From: Clostridia bacterium | GTDB taxonomy: Bacteria > Bacillota > Clostridia > Peptostreptococcales > Acidaminobacteraceae | Direction of reading: 5' to 3' | NCBI GenBank assembly: GCA_016937975.1 | Contig: JAFGVN010000142.1 | Coordinates: 1-64,000 of the forward strand | Length of the DNA: 64,000 nt | Part shown: positions 7,700-17,466 of the stretch, in pieces | How positions within the stretch are numbered: the first letter of the stretch is position 1 | How the letters are laid out: each line of letters begins with the position of its first letter | Notes under the pieces: model-generated | Told to the model about the DNA's origin: nothing | The model's database searches: none | What the model saw: the letters and a program-made list of their open reading frames with translations, nothing else | Made by a program: the position numbers and the translations under genes

Positions 7700-10600
7700 A
7701 TGACAATTGCATGTATTGATATAAATGATTCCTTACTGTTAAACGTTATCAGTGAGTTTAACAATGAGGTTGTGATTGAAAAAAATATGAACAGTGGATT
7801 GTCTTATGATTTCTGGATTATCTCAGAACAGTGGTATGTGAAGCATAAATCAGATCATAATTTTAATGCCTATAAAGTTTACGTCCTGGTTGAAACAATC
7901 AATGAAAGCATGATAGATGAAATGTATGAAGCCGGGGTATATGATGTTCTAAGGCAGCCCTTATCAAGACAATATATTATAAAAAGATTGCAGTTTATGA
8001 AAAATCCTCTTCATAATCAATTGGATTTTATAGAAGCTGCAGGAGAAATTGGCGTTTTTAAAATTGACTACTTAACTGGAAAAAGCTTTATTTCACCTTA
8101 TATTTTAAATCTTTTTGATTTGCCTTCTAATTCAGAAATAAAATTGGAATCCTTAGATCAATATATACATCCAGAAGATCGTGTTTTTGTCATGGGTTTA
8201 TATCAGAAGAAATATCTAAACCATATGAATTACACCATGGATTATAAGATTATCACTGCCAAAAAACATTTAAAGCATATTAGAAAGAAAGTAGTTTTTC
8301 ATTTACAAGGGGACCTATGTGTACAAGCCTATGGTACTTTTAGAGATGTTTCTGAAGAAATTGAATATAAAGATACCATAAATGAACTTGGAGAACGCAT
8401 GGGTTTGGCTGTGGAAGCAGCTGAAATTGGAATTTGGGATTATGATATTACTTCTGGGGACTTGATTTGGGATCCGCATATGTTCAAATTGCACCATTTG
8501 AGAATTGATACTCAGATGTTGGACATGAATGACTGGATGAACTATATTTCCCAACAGGATCGACAAAAGTTTATTGATAATCTTAAGGCAGCTGTAAATC
8601 ATCATCAAAAAATGGAAATCTCATATTCAATTCCTAAAGATGATCATGTTTCCTACTTACGTGCGACAGCAACTGTAAGTATGGACAATTTAAGCGCAAC
8701 AAGATTAATCGGTGTATGTTATGACGTGACTGAACGCGTCTTGAGAGAAAAACATTTAAGCAGTTTAAATGAAGCCTTGGAGAATCGAGTTAAGGAAAGA
8801 ACTGCAGAACTTGAAAAGGCAATTTTGAATAGAAAAATTGCTCAAGCAAGATTAGAATCCAGTTTGAATGTGGCGAATGTCGGCTTTTGGGAATGGTATG
8901 TTGACGAGGGTTGGTCATATGAAAGTAAACAATGGTTTGAAATGCTTGGAAGAAATAAAAGTGACTATCGCAATTCTACGGCTTTTTTTCATAATTTAAT
9001 GCATCCTGATGATGAACCTCATATGCGAGAAGTATTAGAGGAAGTAGCCACAGGAAAGAGACAAGAAATTCAAGAGGAATTTCGATTGAAGCATTTAGAT
9101 GGACATTATGAATGGATTATGGCAAGAGGTCGTATTATTGAATACCAGTCTGATGGTAAAGCTAAAATGGTTTCAGGTGTTCACATCAACATCAGTTACA
9201 TAAAAGAGAAGGAGAAACAAGTTAATCTGCTTTATTCTGCTGTATCAGCTTCACCTTTAGGTGTTGTCATTACAGATTCAGAAGGATTCATTAATTATGC
9301 CAATGAATCCTTTGAAAAGATAACGGGTTATGCGATGAGCGAAATTTTAGGTTACTCATGTGGCATTCTTAAATCAGGCTATCATGATGATGCTTTCTAT
9401 GAGAACCTATGGCAGACAATTAAAGACAAGAAGCAATGGAAAGGTGAATTCCTGAACAAAAGAAAAAATGGAGATTTATATTGGGAATCGGCTTCAATTT
9501 CGCCTATTTTAAATGAGCAAGGTGAGGTTTTTGCTTTTGTAACCTTAAAAGAAGATATCACAAGTAAAAAGGAACATGAGAATGAAATGATCCTGAGAAA
9601 TAAGCGGTTAACACGACAGCAGTGGATGTTGCAGCATTTAACTAGAAATAGTGATTTGACTCAAAGCAATATGCATGCAGGTTTAACCTTAATTACTGAG
9701 GCTATATGCAACGCGCTAGAAGTCAGTCATAGTTATATTGGCTTCTTTGAAGAGATGGATAGTGTTTTGGTTTGTGAAAGTTGCTATGATGCAGTTGAAA
9801 AGACATTTTTTATCTGTGAGAGAATTCAACATAAAGATTTTTCAAATTATTTTTATGATATGTTGGCGGGTAATTTAATTACATTGTCAAAAGATCAACG
9901 CTCTAATGCTTATAAAGATATGAAAAGTTATTTGGAAAAACAAAATATATATGCCAGTCTTCACTTTCCAATTCGTCTCAGAGGACAAGTAATTGGTGTG
10001 GTGCGTGCAGGTCATGAAATTGACGATCGACCATGGTTAACAGATGAAATTAGCTTTTTACGCTCAATAAGTGATTTGATTACGATAGTTTTGGAAACCC
10101 ATGAAAGAATAAAAGCACAAAATAAGGCTGAAGAGGCAACAAAGGTGAAATCAAGTTTTCTGGCAAATATGAGTCATGAAATTAGAACACCATTGAATGC
10201 CATTGTCGGTTTGTCCCATTTGATGCTGAAATCAAAATTGAATGATCAACAGGTAAACTATATGACGAAAATCAACAATGCAAGTAATCATTTGATGGTT
10301 ATTATCAATGACATTTTGGATTTTTCAAAAGCAGAAGCGGGCAAAGTAACTTTAGAAAATATTCCTTATTCCTTAATAAAGGTTTTAAATAACCTAAAAA
10401 GCATGGTTGAAAAAGACATACAAGAAAAACAGCTTTATTTCAAATACACGATTAATAACAATACACCAACCAATTTAATTGGCGACCCATATCGGCTGAC
10501 ACAAATTCTTTTGAATCTTGTTTCCAATGCCATAAAGTTTACAAAGCATGGTGGTGTTGAAATTATTGTGGATCGTGTTTACAGTGATATGAACAATGAT

Positions 10601-11839
10601 GAAATCGTCATGATTCAATTCCAAGTGATTGATACAGGTAAGGGGATGGATAAGAATACTATGAATACCTTGTTTGATTCTTTTGAACAGGGAGATAGCT
10701 CAATTACAAGAGAGTATGGAGGTTCTGGTCTTGGTCTTTCCATTTGCAAACATTTGGTTGAGCTCTTTGGCGGTCATATTGATGTTAATTCAGAACTCAA
10801 TAGGGGCAGTCAATTTAACTTTACCATCAACGCAACGCTCAATGAAGCACATTATGAAACCATAGAAACAGAAATGGAACAACTTGAAACTAAACATCAA
10901 ATTTCCTTAGCTATTGTAGATGATAATGACATCAACAGAGAAATTATATGTGAATTTTTAAAACCCCATGGTTATCTTCTGAAGGTGTTTTCAAATGGTC
11001 AAGATTTGATATCCTATTTGGAGCAGGGAAATATGCTATCCTTAATTCTTATGGATTTGCACATGCCAATGATGGATGGTTTTGAAACCGCCTCGATGAT
11101 TCGATCCAAACAGTTCAAGAATGTAATTCCTATTATAGCTATTTCAGCAGATTCAGAAATGGATGTCAAGGATCAAATGATTGAAGCTGGTATCAATGAT
11201 TATGTTTCAAAACCAATATTAGAGGCATCCTTATTGGATAAGGTGAAAAAATGGTTAGTCCCTGTAAGCTTTCAAAATATAAAACATTTGGATGTGGAAA
11301 AAGGATTGAAGCATTGCAATAACAATATGGAACTTTATGTTACGGTTCTCGAAAAAATTACACAAAAGTATGCTCTTGAAAAAGCCTCTGATCATCAAGA
11401 ACTTCTATTGAATCTTCATACTTTAAAAGGCCTCATGAAAAATATCGGGAATGATTATTTAGCAGATCAATTGGCTAAATTTGAAAAACAAGCAAAAGAA
11501 AATCAACTGGATAAAATGGAATTTGAAAAATTGATACACCAATATAATCGATTCACGGATCAAGTGAGTCAAGGTTTAAAAGTCTTTTCACACAGTGAGT
11601 CAAAGGCATTTAAGAAAGACAATAAGAAATTGGTAGAACTTTTGAATGCCTTAAAACAACCTTTAAAAAGTGGTATGATCAATGATATACAGATTCTACA
11701 AAATCAAATTAACAAGATGTATGTTCAAGATGGCATTGCATTACCCATTAAACAATTAGATCATGCAATAAAGAAATATAAGTTTGATGCTGCACAAGTC
11801 ATTATTGCAGCAATCTTAGATGAGATAGGAGAAACCTAA
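7700..11839 (+). CDS. Hybrid histidine kinase: REC-like, four PAS, GAF, HisKA, HATPase, REC, HPt
   Basis: A 1379-residue cytoplasmic protein without TM segments. The order is: an N-terminal receiver-like domain (1-110) lacking a clear phospho-Asp pocket; PAS domains at about 112-220, 241-350, 392-500 and 511-630; GAF at about 650-797; HisKA with NMSHEIRTPLN (His near 825); HATPase with GDPYRLTQILLNLVSNAIKF and GGSGLGLSI; REC at about 1069-1185 with Asp in LILMDLHMP; and HPt with LHTLKG near 1240. All modules of an intramolecular His-Asp-His relay are present. ATG 7700 is preferred because GGAGGT (7688-7693) precedes it; TTG 7664 has none. The stop overlaps the next start (TAATG), so the HD-GYP response regulator is the likely output. 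Confidence 0.92.
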   Translation: MTIACIDINDSLLLNVISEFNNEVVIEKNMNSGLSYDFWIISEQWYVKHKSDHNFNAYKVYVLVETINESMIDEMYEAGVYDVLRQPLSRQYIIKRLQFMKNPLHNQLDFIEAAGEIGVFKIDYLTGKSFISPYILNLFDLPSNSEIKLESLDQYIHPEDRVFVMGLYQKKYLNHMNYTMDYKIITAKKHLKHIRKKVVFHLQGDLCVQAYGTFRDVSEEIEYKDTINELGERMGLAVEAAEIGIWDYDITSGDLIWDPHMFKLHHLRIDTQMLDMNDWMNYISQQDRQKFIDNLKAAVNHHQKMEISYSIPKDDHVSYLRATATVSMDNLSATRLIGVCYDVTERVLREKHLSSLNEALENRVKERTAELEKAILNRKIAQARLESSLNVANVGFWEWYVDEGWSYESKQWFEMLGRNKSDYRNSTAFFHNLMHPDDEPHMREVLEEVATGKRQEIQEEFRLKHLDGHYEWIMARGRIIEYQSDGKAKMVSGVHINISYIKEKEKQVNLLYSAVSASPLGVVITDSEGFINYANESFEKITGYAMSEILGYSCGILKSGYHDDAFYENLWQTIKDKKQWKGEFLNKRKNGDLYWESASISPILNEQGEVFAFVTLKEDITSKKEHENEMILRNKRLTRQQWMLQHLTRNSDLTQSNMHAGLTLITEAICNALEVSHSYIGFFEEMDSVLVCESCYDAVEKTFFICERIQHKDFSNYFYDMLAGNLITLSKDQRSNAYKDMKSYLEKQNIYASLHFPIRLRGQVIGVVRAGHEIDDRPWLTDEISFLRSISDLITIVLETHERIKAQNKAEEATKVKSSFLANMSHEIRTPLNAIVGLSHLMLKSKLNDQQVNYMTKINNASNHLMVIINDILDFSKAEAGKVTLENIPYSLIKVLNNLKSMVEKDIQEKQLYFKYTINNNTPTNLIGDPYRLTQILLNLVSNAIKFTKHGGVEIIVDRVYSDMNNDEIVMIQFQVIDTGKGMDKNTMNTLFDSFEQGDSSITREYGGSGLGLSICKHLVELFGGHIDVNSELNRGSQFNFTINATLNEAHYETIETEMEQLETKHQISLAIVDDNDINREIICEFLKPHGYLLKVFSNGQDLISYLEQGNMLSLILMDLHMPMMDGFETASMIRSKQFKNVIPIIAISADSEMDVKDQMIEAGINDYVSKPILEASLLDKVKKWLVPVSFQNIKHLDVEKGLKHCNNNMELYVTVLEKITQKYALEKASDHQELLLNLHTLKGLMKNIGNDYLADQLAKFEKQAKENQLDKMEFEKLIHQYNRFTDQVSQGLKVFSHSESKAFKKDNKKLVELLNALKQPLKSGMINDIQILQNQINKMYVQDGIALPIKQLDHAIKKYKFDAAQVIIAAILDEIGET

Positions 11840-12900
11840 TGAAGAATACTGTACTCATCGTAGATGACACAGAAGAAAATATTGACATTTTAGTGGATTT
11901 ATTAAGGGAAGAGTATAATTTGCTGGTTGCTCTAAATGGGAAAAAGGCTTTGGACCTAGCTTATAGTCATGAACCTGATTTGATCTTACTAGATGTTATG
12001 ATGCCAGAAATGGATGGATTTGAGGTTTGTAAACAGTTAAAATCCAATTTAAAAACATCCAATATTCCTGTTTTGTTTTTGACGGCAATGTCAGAAATAG
12101 AAAATGAAGCTATGGGTATTCAACTTGGCGCAGTGGATTATATAAGAAAGCCTTTTAATCCTTTGATTATTCAATCGAGAATTAAGAGTAATCTACTGCA
12201 TAAAAATTATCAAAATGCCTTAGAAGAACAAGTTTTGGAAAGAACGAACCGTATTGAAAAAACTAAGGAAATTATCATTAAGAGCATGGGTGTTATAGCG
12301 GAATATAGAGATCCTGAAACAGGGGCTCATATAAAGCGAACTCAGAATTATGTGAAAGTCATGGCAGAATACTTAAGCAAAATTGAAAAATATCAAAGTA
12401 TCTTAACAAAAGAAGTGATTATTTCACTTTATAAAAGTGCTCCTTTACATGATATCGGTAAGGTTTCTATACCAGATGCAATTTTATTAAAAGCTGATAA
12501 ACTCACTGTTGAAGAATTTGAGATCATGAAAAAACATACAACAAAAGGACGTTCTGCCATTGAAGCAATTATGGTTGATTTGCCAGATGAATCCTTTTTA
12601 GCTCATGCCAGTGAAATTGCTTATTCCCATCACGAAAAATGGGATGGTACGGGATATCCTTTAGGCTTAAAAGGTGAAGAAATTCCTTTGAGTGGACGTA
12701 TTATGGCCATAGCTGACGTTTATGATGCACTGATCAGTAAAAGGATTTACAAACCACCTTATGATCATGAAAAAGCAAGAAAAATAATCCTTCAAGGGAA
12801 AGGAACACACTTTGATCCTGCCATGGTAGATGCCTTTCTTGTCCTTGAAGATACTTTTCATGCTATAGCCCTTAAATATACAGATGAACCTAGTGAATAG
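11839..12900 (+). CDS. Response regulator with HD-GYP c-di-GMP phosphodiesterase output
   Basis: A 353-residue, RpfG-like protein. The receiver domain (1-120) has VDDTEEN acidic residues, the phospho-Asp in LILLDVMMPEMDG, and KPF. A coiled linker leads to an HD-GYP domain (about 140-340) with HDIGKVSIPD, SHHEKWDGTGYP and IMAIADVYDAL; all metal-ligand and GYP residues are intact, so c-di-GMP hydrolysis is expected. The ATG overlaps the kinase stop, indicating translational coupling and a dedicated pair. Signalling by the upstream relay would therefore lower cellular c-di-GMP, affecting motility or attachment. Confidence 0.92.
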   Translation: MKNTVLIVDDTEENIDILVDLLREEYNLLVALNGKKALDLAYSHEPDLILLDVMMPEMDGFEVCKQLKSNLKTSNIPVLFLTAMSEIENEAMGIQLGAVDYIRKPFNPLIIQSRIKSNLLHKNYQNALEEQVLERTNRIEKTKEIIIKSMGVIAEYRDPETGAHIKRTQNYVKVMAEYLSKIEKYQSILTKEVIISLYKSAPLHDIGKVSIPDAILLKADKLTVEEFEIMKKHTTKGRSAIEAIMVDLPDESFLAHASEIAYSHHEKWDGTGYPLGLKGEEIPLSGRIMAIADVYDALISKRIYKPPYDHEKARKIILQGKGTHFDPAMVDAFLVLEDTFHAIALKYTDEPSE

Positions 12901-12920
12901 TTTCGCTAGGTTCAAAAAAT
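12885..12920. terminator. Terminator between convergent HD-GYP and helicase genes
   Basis: TGAACCTAG (12885-12893) pairs with CTAGGTTCA (12906-12914), extended inward by GAA/TTC, and is followed by an A/T-rich tract. It works on either strand. Confidence 0.75.
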
Positions 12921-14005
12921 TATTTTAACTGATTGTTTATGGCATTAAGAATGTCTTCATATGCTTTTTTTTCATCTTCATTTACAAAAGTAACTGTATT
13001 ACCCCTTTGATCAACACGACCTGTTCTCCCAATTCTATGAATATAAGATTCCGGTGATTCAGGTAAATCGTAGTTGATAACATGCGTCACACCTGTGACG
13101 TCTATACCTCTAGCAGCTACTTCTGTAGAAATGAGGTATTGTATCTTTAAATCTCTAAAAGCCTTCATTGCTTGTTGTCTCTTACTTTGAGGCATACCAC
13201 CGTGAAGTTTCATACAGTTGTAACCTGCCTGATGCAATGCTACTTCCAGTTGATCTACTCGTCTTCTAGTTCGACAAAAAATTATACTGAGAAATGGATT
13301 TTCTTCATTGAGGTAGCTACATAAATCAGCAAATTTGCCCCGTGGTGTTGTAAAAACAACATCTTTTGCGATATGACTTTGTTCATAGCCATCATCCTCT
13401 GCAGAAATAAACTCAGGCGTATCTGTTAAAGCGTAAACAAGTTTTTTAGCAGACTTAGAAAGTGTTGCTGAGAAGCCAAGGGTTTGATTCTTTTGAACAC
13501 ACCACTTGTTGATTTTAATGATATCATCTCTAAAACCCATTTCAAGCAACTGGTCAATTTCATCTAGGATTAGGCATTTTACCGTATTTAAATTGATCAG
13601 TTTTCTTTCATATAAATCCATAAATCTTCCAGGTGTAGCAATAATCATTTCAGGAGGATTTTTAAGTTTTTTCATTTGAGATTGAATATCTCGCCCACCA
13701 AAAACTGAAAGGATTTTTAAAGGTGTATTCAAAGCATGAGCAACTGATTCAATTTGCATAGCCAGCTCACGGGTAGGTGAGAGAATCACAACTTGAACCT
13801 CATTGTTCGGATTGGTTTTTTCCAGTATAGGCAATAAAAAAGCTAAAGTTTTACCGGAACCTGTTTTAGCTTCACCAAAAACATTTTTACCTTTTAGAAT
13901 TTCTGGAATACACAAACGCTGTATTTTTGTGGGTTCTTTTATATATTGAATGTTAAGGGTGGTGATGATCTCATCTGAGAGATTTAAATTTTCAAAAGTT
14001 TTCAT
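12920..14005 (-). CDS. Short DEAD-box-type RNA helicase (DEID motif)
   Basis: A helicase core of about 361 residues: Q motif EPTKIQRLCIP, Walker A AKTGSGKT, PTRELA, TPGR, motif II DEID in place of DEAD, SATLS, and motif VI HRIGRTGR after RGIDVTGVTHVINYD. There is almost no C-terminal extension, so it lacks the RNA-targeting tail of DbpA or CshA. The ATG at 14005 is preferred over an in-frame TTG at 14020 because AAAGGA sits just upstream of it. A role in RNA unwinding or ribosome assembly is likely, but the RNA target is not apparent. It is transcribed alone, divergent from degV. Confidence 0.85.
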   Translation of the reverse strand: MKTFENLNLSDEIITTLNIQYIKEPTKIQRLCIPEILKGKNVFGEAKTGSGKTLAFLLPILEKTNPNNEVQVVILSPTRELAMQIESVAHALNTPLKILSVFGGRDIQSQMKKLKNPPEMIIATPGRFMDLYERKLINLNTVKCLILDEIDQLLEMGFRDDIIKINKWCVQKNQTLGFSATLSKSAKKLVYALTDTPEFISAEDDGYEQSHIAKDVVFTTPRGKFADLCSYLNEENPFLSIIFCRTRRRVDQLEVALHQAGYNCMKLHGGMPQSKRQQAMKAFRDLKIQYLISTEVAARGIDVTGVTHVINYDLPESPESYIHRIGRTGRVDQRGNTVTFVNEDEKKAYEDILNAINNQLK

Positions 14006-14065
14006 GATTAATCCTTTCAACTTAGGCTATTATATCAGATAGATAAGAAAAGTAAAGATAAAGGA

Positions 14066-14093
14066 TTGCATTTTTTCAGTTTTAAGGTATTGT
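14066..14093 (+). promoter_or_regulatory. Promoter of the degV-like gene
   Basis: TTGCAT (14066-14071) and TATTGT (14088-14093) are separated by 16 bp and precede the ribosome-binding site AGGAGG at about 14100. Confidence 0.4.
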
Positions 14094-14111
14094 AGATACA
14101 AGGAGGCATTT

Positions 14112-15071
14112 ATGATTAAAATTATTGCAGATTCAACGTGTGATTTAAGTGATGAAATCATTGAGAAGTATAATATTGGTATTGCACCATTATCTATAAA
14201 AATAGGTGAAAAGGTTTATAAAGATCGAAAAGATATTACACCACAAGCTTTTTTTCCTATGTTGGCGGGTTTAAGTGAACTTCCGACTACAGCTATGCCT
14301 AGTCCAAATGAGTTTATTAGCTTATTTGAAAAGGCTGTAGAAGAGGGTGCTACAGAGATTTTGTGTATTACCATGAGCAGTGGTACCAGTGGTAGTTATC
14401 AGTCTGCTGTCATTGCAAAAGATTATTTTTCAGAAAATCATAATCAACCTGTCTATGTAGTAGATTCTAAATGTATGAGCCATGGAAGTGGCTACTTGAT
14501 CTTAAAATCAGCGATTTTAAGAGAACGAGGTGCTACATTCCAGGAAATTATCGATTTTAATGAAACTTATAAAACCAATATCAAACATTTTCTGTCTGTG
14601 GATGATCTAGATAATTTGATTAAAAGTGGACGATTGACGAATGTTTCTGCATTCATAGGAAAAGTATTAAAAGTTAAGCCAATTATGTCCATGAGAAATG
14701 GAAAGGGTGCTATTGTAGCTAAAGTCAGAGGCGGTAATAAAGTCTTTACCCATTATATTGAAGAATATAAATTGAGAGTTGATATTTTACTAACTGATTT
14801 TATCATAGTAGGTTATTCATCAGATCAAGCGAAGGCAGAAGTTTTAAAACAAATGCTCATCAATGAAGCCGGTTTTAAAGGAGACATTTATATCATGCAA
14901 ATGGGTGTTGCAGTTGGTACTCATGTTGGTCTTGGTGGATTATCATTATTTTTTGTAGAAAAAGGTGATCGTCATGATGGTCTAATTTTTAATGAAATGG
15001 GTGCTTTAATTGAGAAGAAAAATGAGATGATGGAAGTGCTAAAAAAATATAAAGAGCAAAAGAAAAAATAA
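14112..15071 (+). CDS. DegV-family fatty-acid-binding protein
   Basis: 319 residues, slightly longer than typical DegV (about 280) because of a Lys-rich C-terminal helix. It has the family N-terminus IIADSTCDLSDEI, the ligand-pocket motif TTAMPSPNEF, SSGTSGSYQSA, VVDSKCMSHGSG and SVDDLDNLIKSGRLT. DegV/FakB proteins carry fatty acids, presenting them to a FakA kinase for phosphorylation; no FakA gene is in the window. CAAGGAGGCATTT gives a clear ribosome-binding site. It is monocistronic, closed by a perfect palindromic terminator. Confidence 0.9.
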   Translation: MIKIIADSTCDLSDEIIEKYNIGIAPLSIKIGEKVYKDRKDITPQAFFPMLAGLSELPTTAMPSPNEFISLFEKAVEEGATEILCITMSSGTSGSYQSAVIAKDYFSENHNQPVYVVDSKCMSHGSGYLILKSAILRERGATFQEIIDFNETYKTNIKHFLSVDDLDNLIKSGRLTNVSAFIGKVLKVKPIMSMRNGKGAIVAKVRGGNKVFTHYIEEYKLRVDILLTDFIIVGYSSDQAKAEVLKQMLINEAGFKGDIYIMQMGVAVGTHVGLGGLSLFFVEKGDRHDGLIFNEMGALIEKKNEMMEVLKKYKEQKKK

Positions 15072-15093
15072 AGCCATCTTAAGATGGCTAAAA
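15072..15093 (+). terminator. Terminator of the degV-like gene
   Basis: AGCCATCTT (15072-15080) and AAGATGGCT (15081-15089) form a perfect palindrome directly after the TAA stop. The following tract is A-rich, so it may mainly serve as a 3' stabiliser or bidirectional element. Confidence 0.55.
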
Positions 15094-15106
15094 TACAACG
15101 TGCGTA

Positions 15107-15403
15107 TTATTCTGGATGCCAGAGGGTTTCCAGTGTTTTTAAATTACTTTCATATTGGATGTTTAATTTTTCAAGGTGATGATCAGCAGGATCTTGGAAT
15201 TTGACGAGATATCCTCCATGTCTTTTCTGAGTTGAATGATAGACATAATGATCATTCATAAACTTCTTAATCATCAATTTACATTCAGTTAATTCATGTT
15301 CCATTTCTTTTTTTTCTTCAATGAAACGGGTTCGCTGTGTTTCCTTTACCATCCCTCGACTTTTGTCATGCATTTTACATGTGTTGTGATTATTTTGACT
15401 CAT
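15107..15403 (-). CDS. Small hypothetical charged protein
   Basis: 98 residues, mostly charged and helical (EEKKEMEHELTECKLMIKKF), with no TM segment and no domain I recognise. Cys and His residues (HNTCKMHD, near residues 6-13) might bind metal. A clear GGAGG lies 7 nt before the ATG, so it is probably expressed. It lies between the convergent degV and the sensor-kinase operon on the same strand as the latter, but separated from it. Confidence 0.5.
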   Translation of the reverse strand: MSQNNHNTCKMHDKSRGMVKETQRTRFIEEKKEMEHELTECKLMIKKFMNDHYVYHSTQKRHGGYLVKFQDPADHHLEKLNIQYESNLKTLETLWHPE

Positions 15404-15469
15404 CCAATCGCCTCCTTTGTGGTTTAATTGTACCCGATAGGAGAAGAGATAAACAATGAATCCAAACTT

Positions 15470-16675
15470 TTATATGGTTGGTATTTTTATAATAAAAGTA
15501 TTCATATGATCTTGATATTTATAGTTGATTTTACCTTTATGCCTAGAAACAATACTTTTGGCAATTGATAATCCTAAACCATAACCAGAGCTATTGGTTC
15601 GTGCATGATCCACTTTATAAAAGCGATCAAAAATGAGTTCTTTGTCCTTAGTTGGAATATCTTCACCAGAATTTTTTACTGTCAAAATCACATTTTGATG
15701 AGATTTTATCAGTGAAACATGTATTGAGTTGGTTGAATACTTTATGGCATTGTCCATTAAAATCATGAAGACTTGAATGAGTTCATTCTTGTGACCCAAT
15801 AGAGTTATGTTGGGTTCCAAGTCATAATCGAGTTTTAAATTTGCTTCAAAGGCAAGAGATTCCAAGTTTAATAATTTGCCTTCATAGCATTCTGACAAGT
15901 TGATGAGCTCCAATTGTTTATGGGGTTCGAAGTCCAATCGACTTAAATCTAAAAGATTTTCTGTTAACTGCTTCATACGGATGGTTTCATCTTGAATAAA
16001 TTTCAGATGCATTTCCTCTTCTAAACCTGGCTTTCTCATCAGTACTTCAGTGTTACTTTGAATAACGGCTAGAGGGGTTTTTAATTCGTGTGATGCATCA
16101 GAAATAAATGTATTTTGCTTATCAAAGGCTTCTTGTATGGGTTTGATGGATTCGTTGGTTAAAAAGTTACTGGCAATAATAATGAAGATTAAGGTCATTG
16201 AAGAAACCAAAGCAAAAGTTATGATTAATTTATCAAGGATTTGCACATGGGTAGTGATATCGATAAAATGTATAATTTTTAGATTATCTCTTTCCATATA
16301 ACGATATGCCCATGTGACATCTCCATCAGAAATTTCACCATCTCCTAAGTTGGACAAGGCTTTTGCAGTTAAAGCTTCATAAAGGTTGTCTTCTGCATCA
16401 AAGGTAGAAACTAAATCTATAATATGGTTTTGGTTATCTATTTGTACACTAAAAGCAATGAGGCGTTTACTGGGATTTTCCTCCACAGGTGGAGGAAGTT
16501 GTTCAAAATCTTCTCTGAAAGGTTTAAATTGACTGACATCTTTAAACATCTTGTCAATAATTTCTTCTGTATTGTTGTAGGTTAACATATAAATCGTTGT
16601 AAATGATACGGCCATGATGATGACGATTAGTAGAATGTTTAAAGTTAACAATCTCCATTTTAATTTTCTAAACAT
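15470..16675 (-). CDS. Membrane sensor histidine kinase
   Basis: A 401-residue kinase. TM1 lies at about 10-30 and TM2 at about 150-172, bracketing a ~115-residue extracellular sensor rich in Glu and Pro (EQLPPPVEENPSK). Then come HisKA with DASHELKTPLAVI (His near 215), an N box LMDNAIKYS and a G box YGLGLSIAKSI. ATG 16675 is chosen because GGAGG precedes it and it is 1 bp from the stop of the response regulator; longer readings overlap that gene. It is the cognate partner of the OmpR-type regulator and probably controls the divergent VTC-CotH operon. Confidence 0.92.
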   Translation of the reverse strand: MFRKLKWRLLTLNILLIVIIMAVSFTTIYMLTYNNTEEIIDKMFKDVSQFKPFREDFEQLPPPVEENPSKRLIAFSVQIDNQNHIIDLVSTFDAEDNLYEALTAKALSNLGDGEISDGDVTWAYRYMERDNLKIIHFIDITTHVQILDKLIITFALVSSMTLIFIIIASNFLTNESIKPIQEAFDKQNTFISDASHELKTPLAVIQSNTEVLMRKPGLEEEMHLKFIQDETIRMKQLTENLLDLSRLDFEPHKQLELINLSECYEGKLLNLESLAFEANLKLDYDLEPNITLLGHKNELIQVFMILMDNAIKYSTNSIHVSLIKSHQNVILTVKNSGEDIPTKDKELIFDRFYKVDHARTNSSGYGLGLSIAKSIVSRHKGKINYKYQDHMNTFIIKIPTI

Positions 16676-16676
16676 T

Positions 16677-17348
16677 TTAAACCTCCAAGGCGTACCCGAC
16701 ACCACGTGTTGTTTTAATTTGGGTATCACTGTTCAAATATTTGAGTTTTTTTCTTAAAAATGAAATATATACTTCTACATTATTGTCTTCAACGTCAGAA
16801 TCATAACCCCAAAGTCTCTCAATAATCAATTCTTTTGGTGTGATCATTTTACCTCGCATCATAAAGAGTTGCATAATTTCACTTTCTTTTAAAGTCAATT
16901 TTACCGATTTATCCTTCCGAAATAAATCCAATGTATTGATATTAAAATTCAAGTCACCAAAGTTCAACACATCATCTGTAGTAATGTGGAGATGTCTTCT
17001 AAACTGAGCTTTTATACGAGCGAGTAATTCTTCAAATGCAAATGGCTTTGTAAGATAATCATCTGCGCCGATATTCAAGCCCTTTACACGATCCTCTAAT
17101 TGATTCCTAGCGGTTAGTAAAATAACTGGCGTGTTGATTTTTTCATTTCTTAGGGCTTTTAATACAGCTAAGCCATCCATTTTAGGCAACATAATATCCA
17201 GTAGAATCAAATCATATAAATCAGTTAATGCCATATCCAATCCTGAAATACCATCATAACTCATATCAACAAGATAATTTTCTGCTTGTAGAAGCGTTGA
17301 TAATGCAGAGGCTAATTTTTTTTCGTCTTCAATTATTAATAATTTCAT
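16677..17348 (-). CDS. OmpR-family response regulator
   Basis: 223 residues. The receiver (1-118) has EDEKK acidic pocket residues, phospho-Asp in LILLDIMLPKMDG and KPFAFEEL. The C-terminal winged helix (about 128-222) has LTLKESEIMQLFM, the recognition helix VEDNNVEVYISFLRKKL, and the terminal GVGYALEV hairpin. AAGGAAGG precedes the ATG. It leads a two-gene operon with the sensor kinase and is divergent from VTC-DUF4956-CotH. The shared intergenic region has three TTTAAG-type direct repeats with 11-bp periodicity, the expected operator form for this family, so it probably regulates both units. Confidence 0.93.
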   Translation of the reverse strand: MKLLIIEDEKKLASALSTLLQAENYLVDMSYDGISGLDMALTDLYDLILLDIMLPKMDGLAVLKALRNEKINTPVILLTARNQLEDRVKGLNIGADDYLTKPFAFEELLARIKAQFRRHLHITTDDVLNFGDLNFNINTLDLFRKDKSVKLTLKESEIMQLFMMRGKMITPKELIIERLWGYDSDVEDNNVEVYISFLRKKLKYLNSDTQIKTTRGVGYALEV

Positions 17349-17385
17349 AAAAACCTTCCTTATAATGGCATCATGACAAATCTAC

Positions 17386-17402
17386 CTTAAATCAACCTTA
17401 AA
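17386..17402 (-). promoter_or_regulatory. OmpR-type box 1 (TTTAAG-N5-TTTAAG on minus strand)
   Basis: CTTAAA at 17386 and 17397 are 11 bp apart; on the minus strand they read TTTAAG-GTTGA-TTTAAG. The spacing suits an OmpR/PmrA-type dimer, and the site lies upstream of the regulator gene. Confidence 0.6.
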
Positions 17403-17422
17403 ACTTGATAGCTTTATATAAC

Positions 17423-17439
17423 CTTAACATTACCTTTTA
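17423..17439 (-). promoter_or_regulatory. OmpR-type box 2 (degenerate)
   Basis: CTTAAC (17423) and CTTTTA (17434), again 11 bp apart, read TAAAAG-N5-GTTAAG on the minus strand. This is a weaker copy of the same repeat in the middle of the divergent intergenic region. Confidence 0.45.
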
Positions 17440-17466
17440 TGTATTGGAATAAGAACCTTGAGAAAA

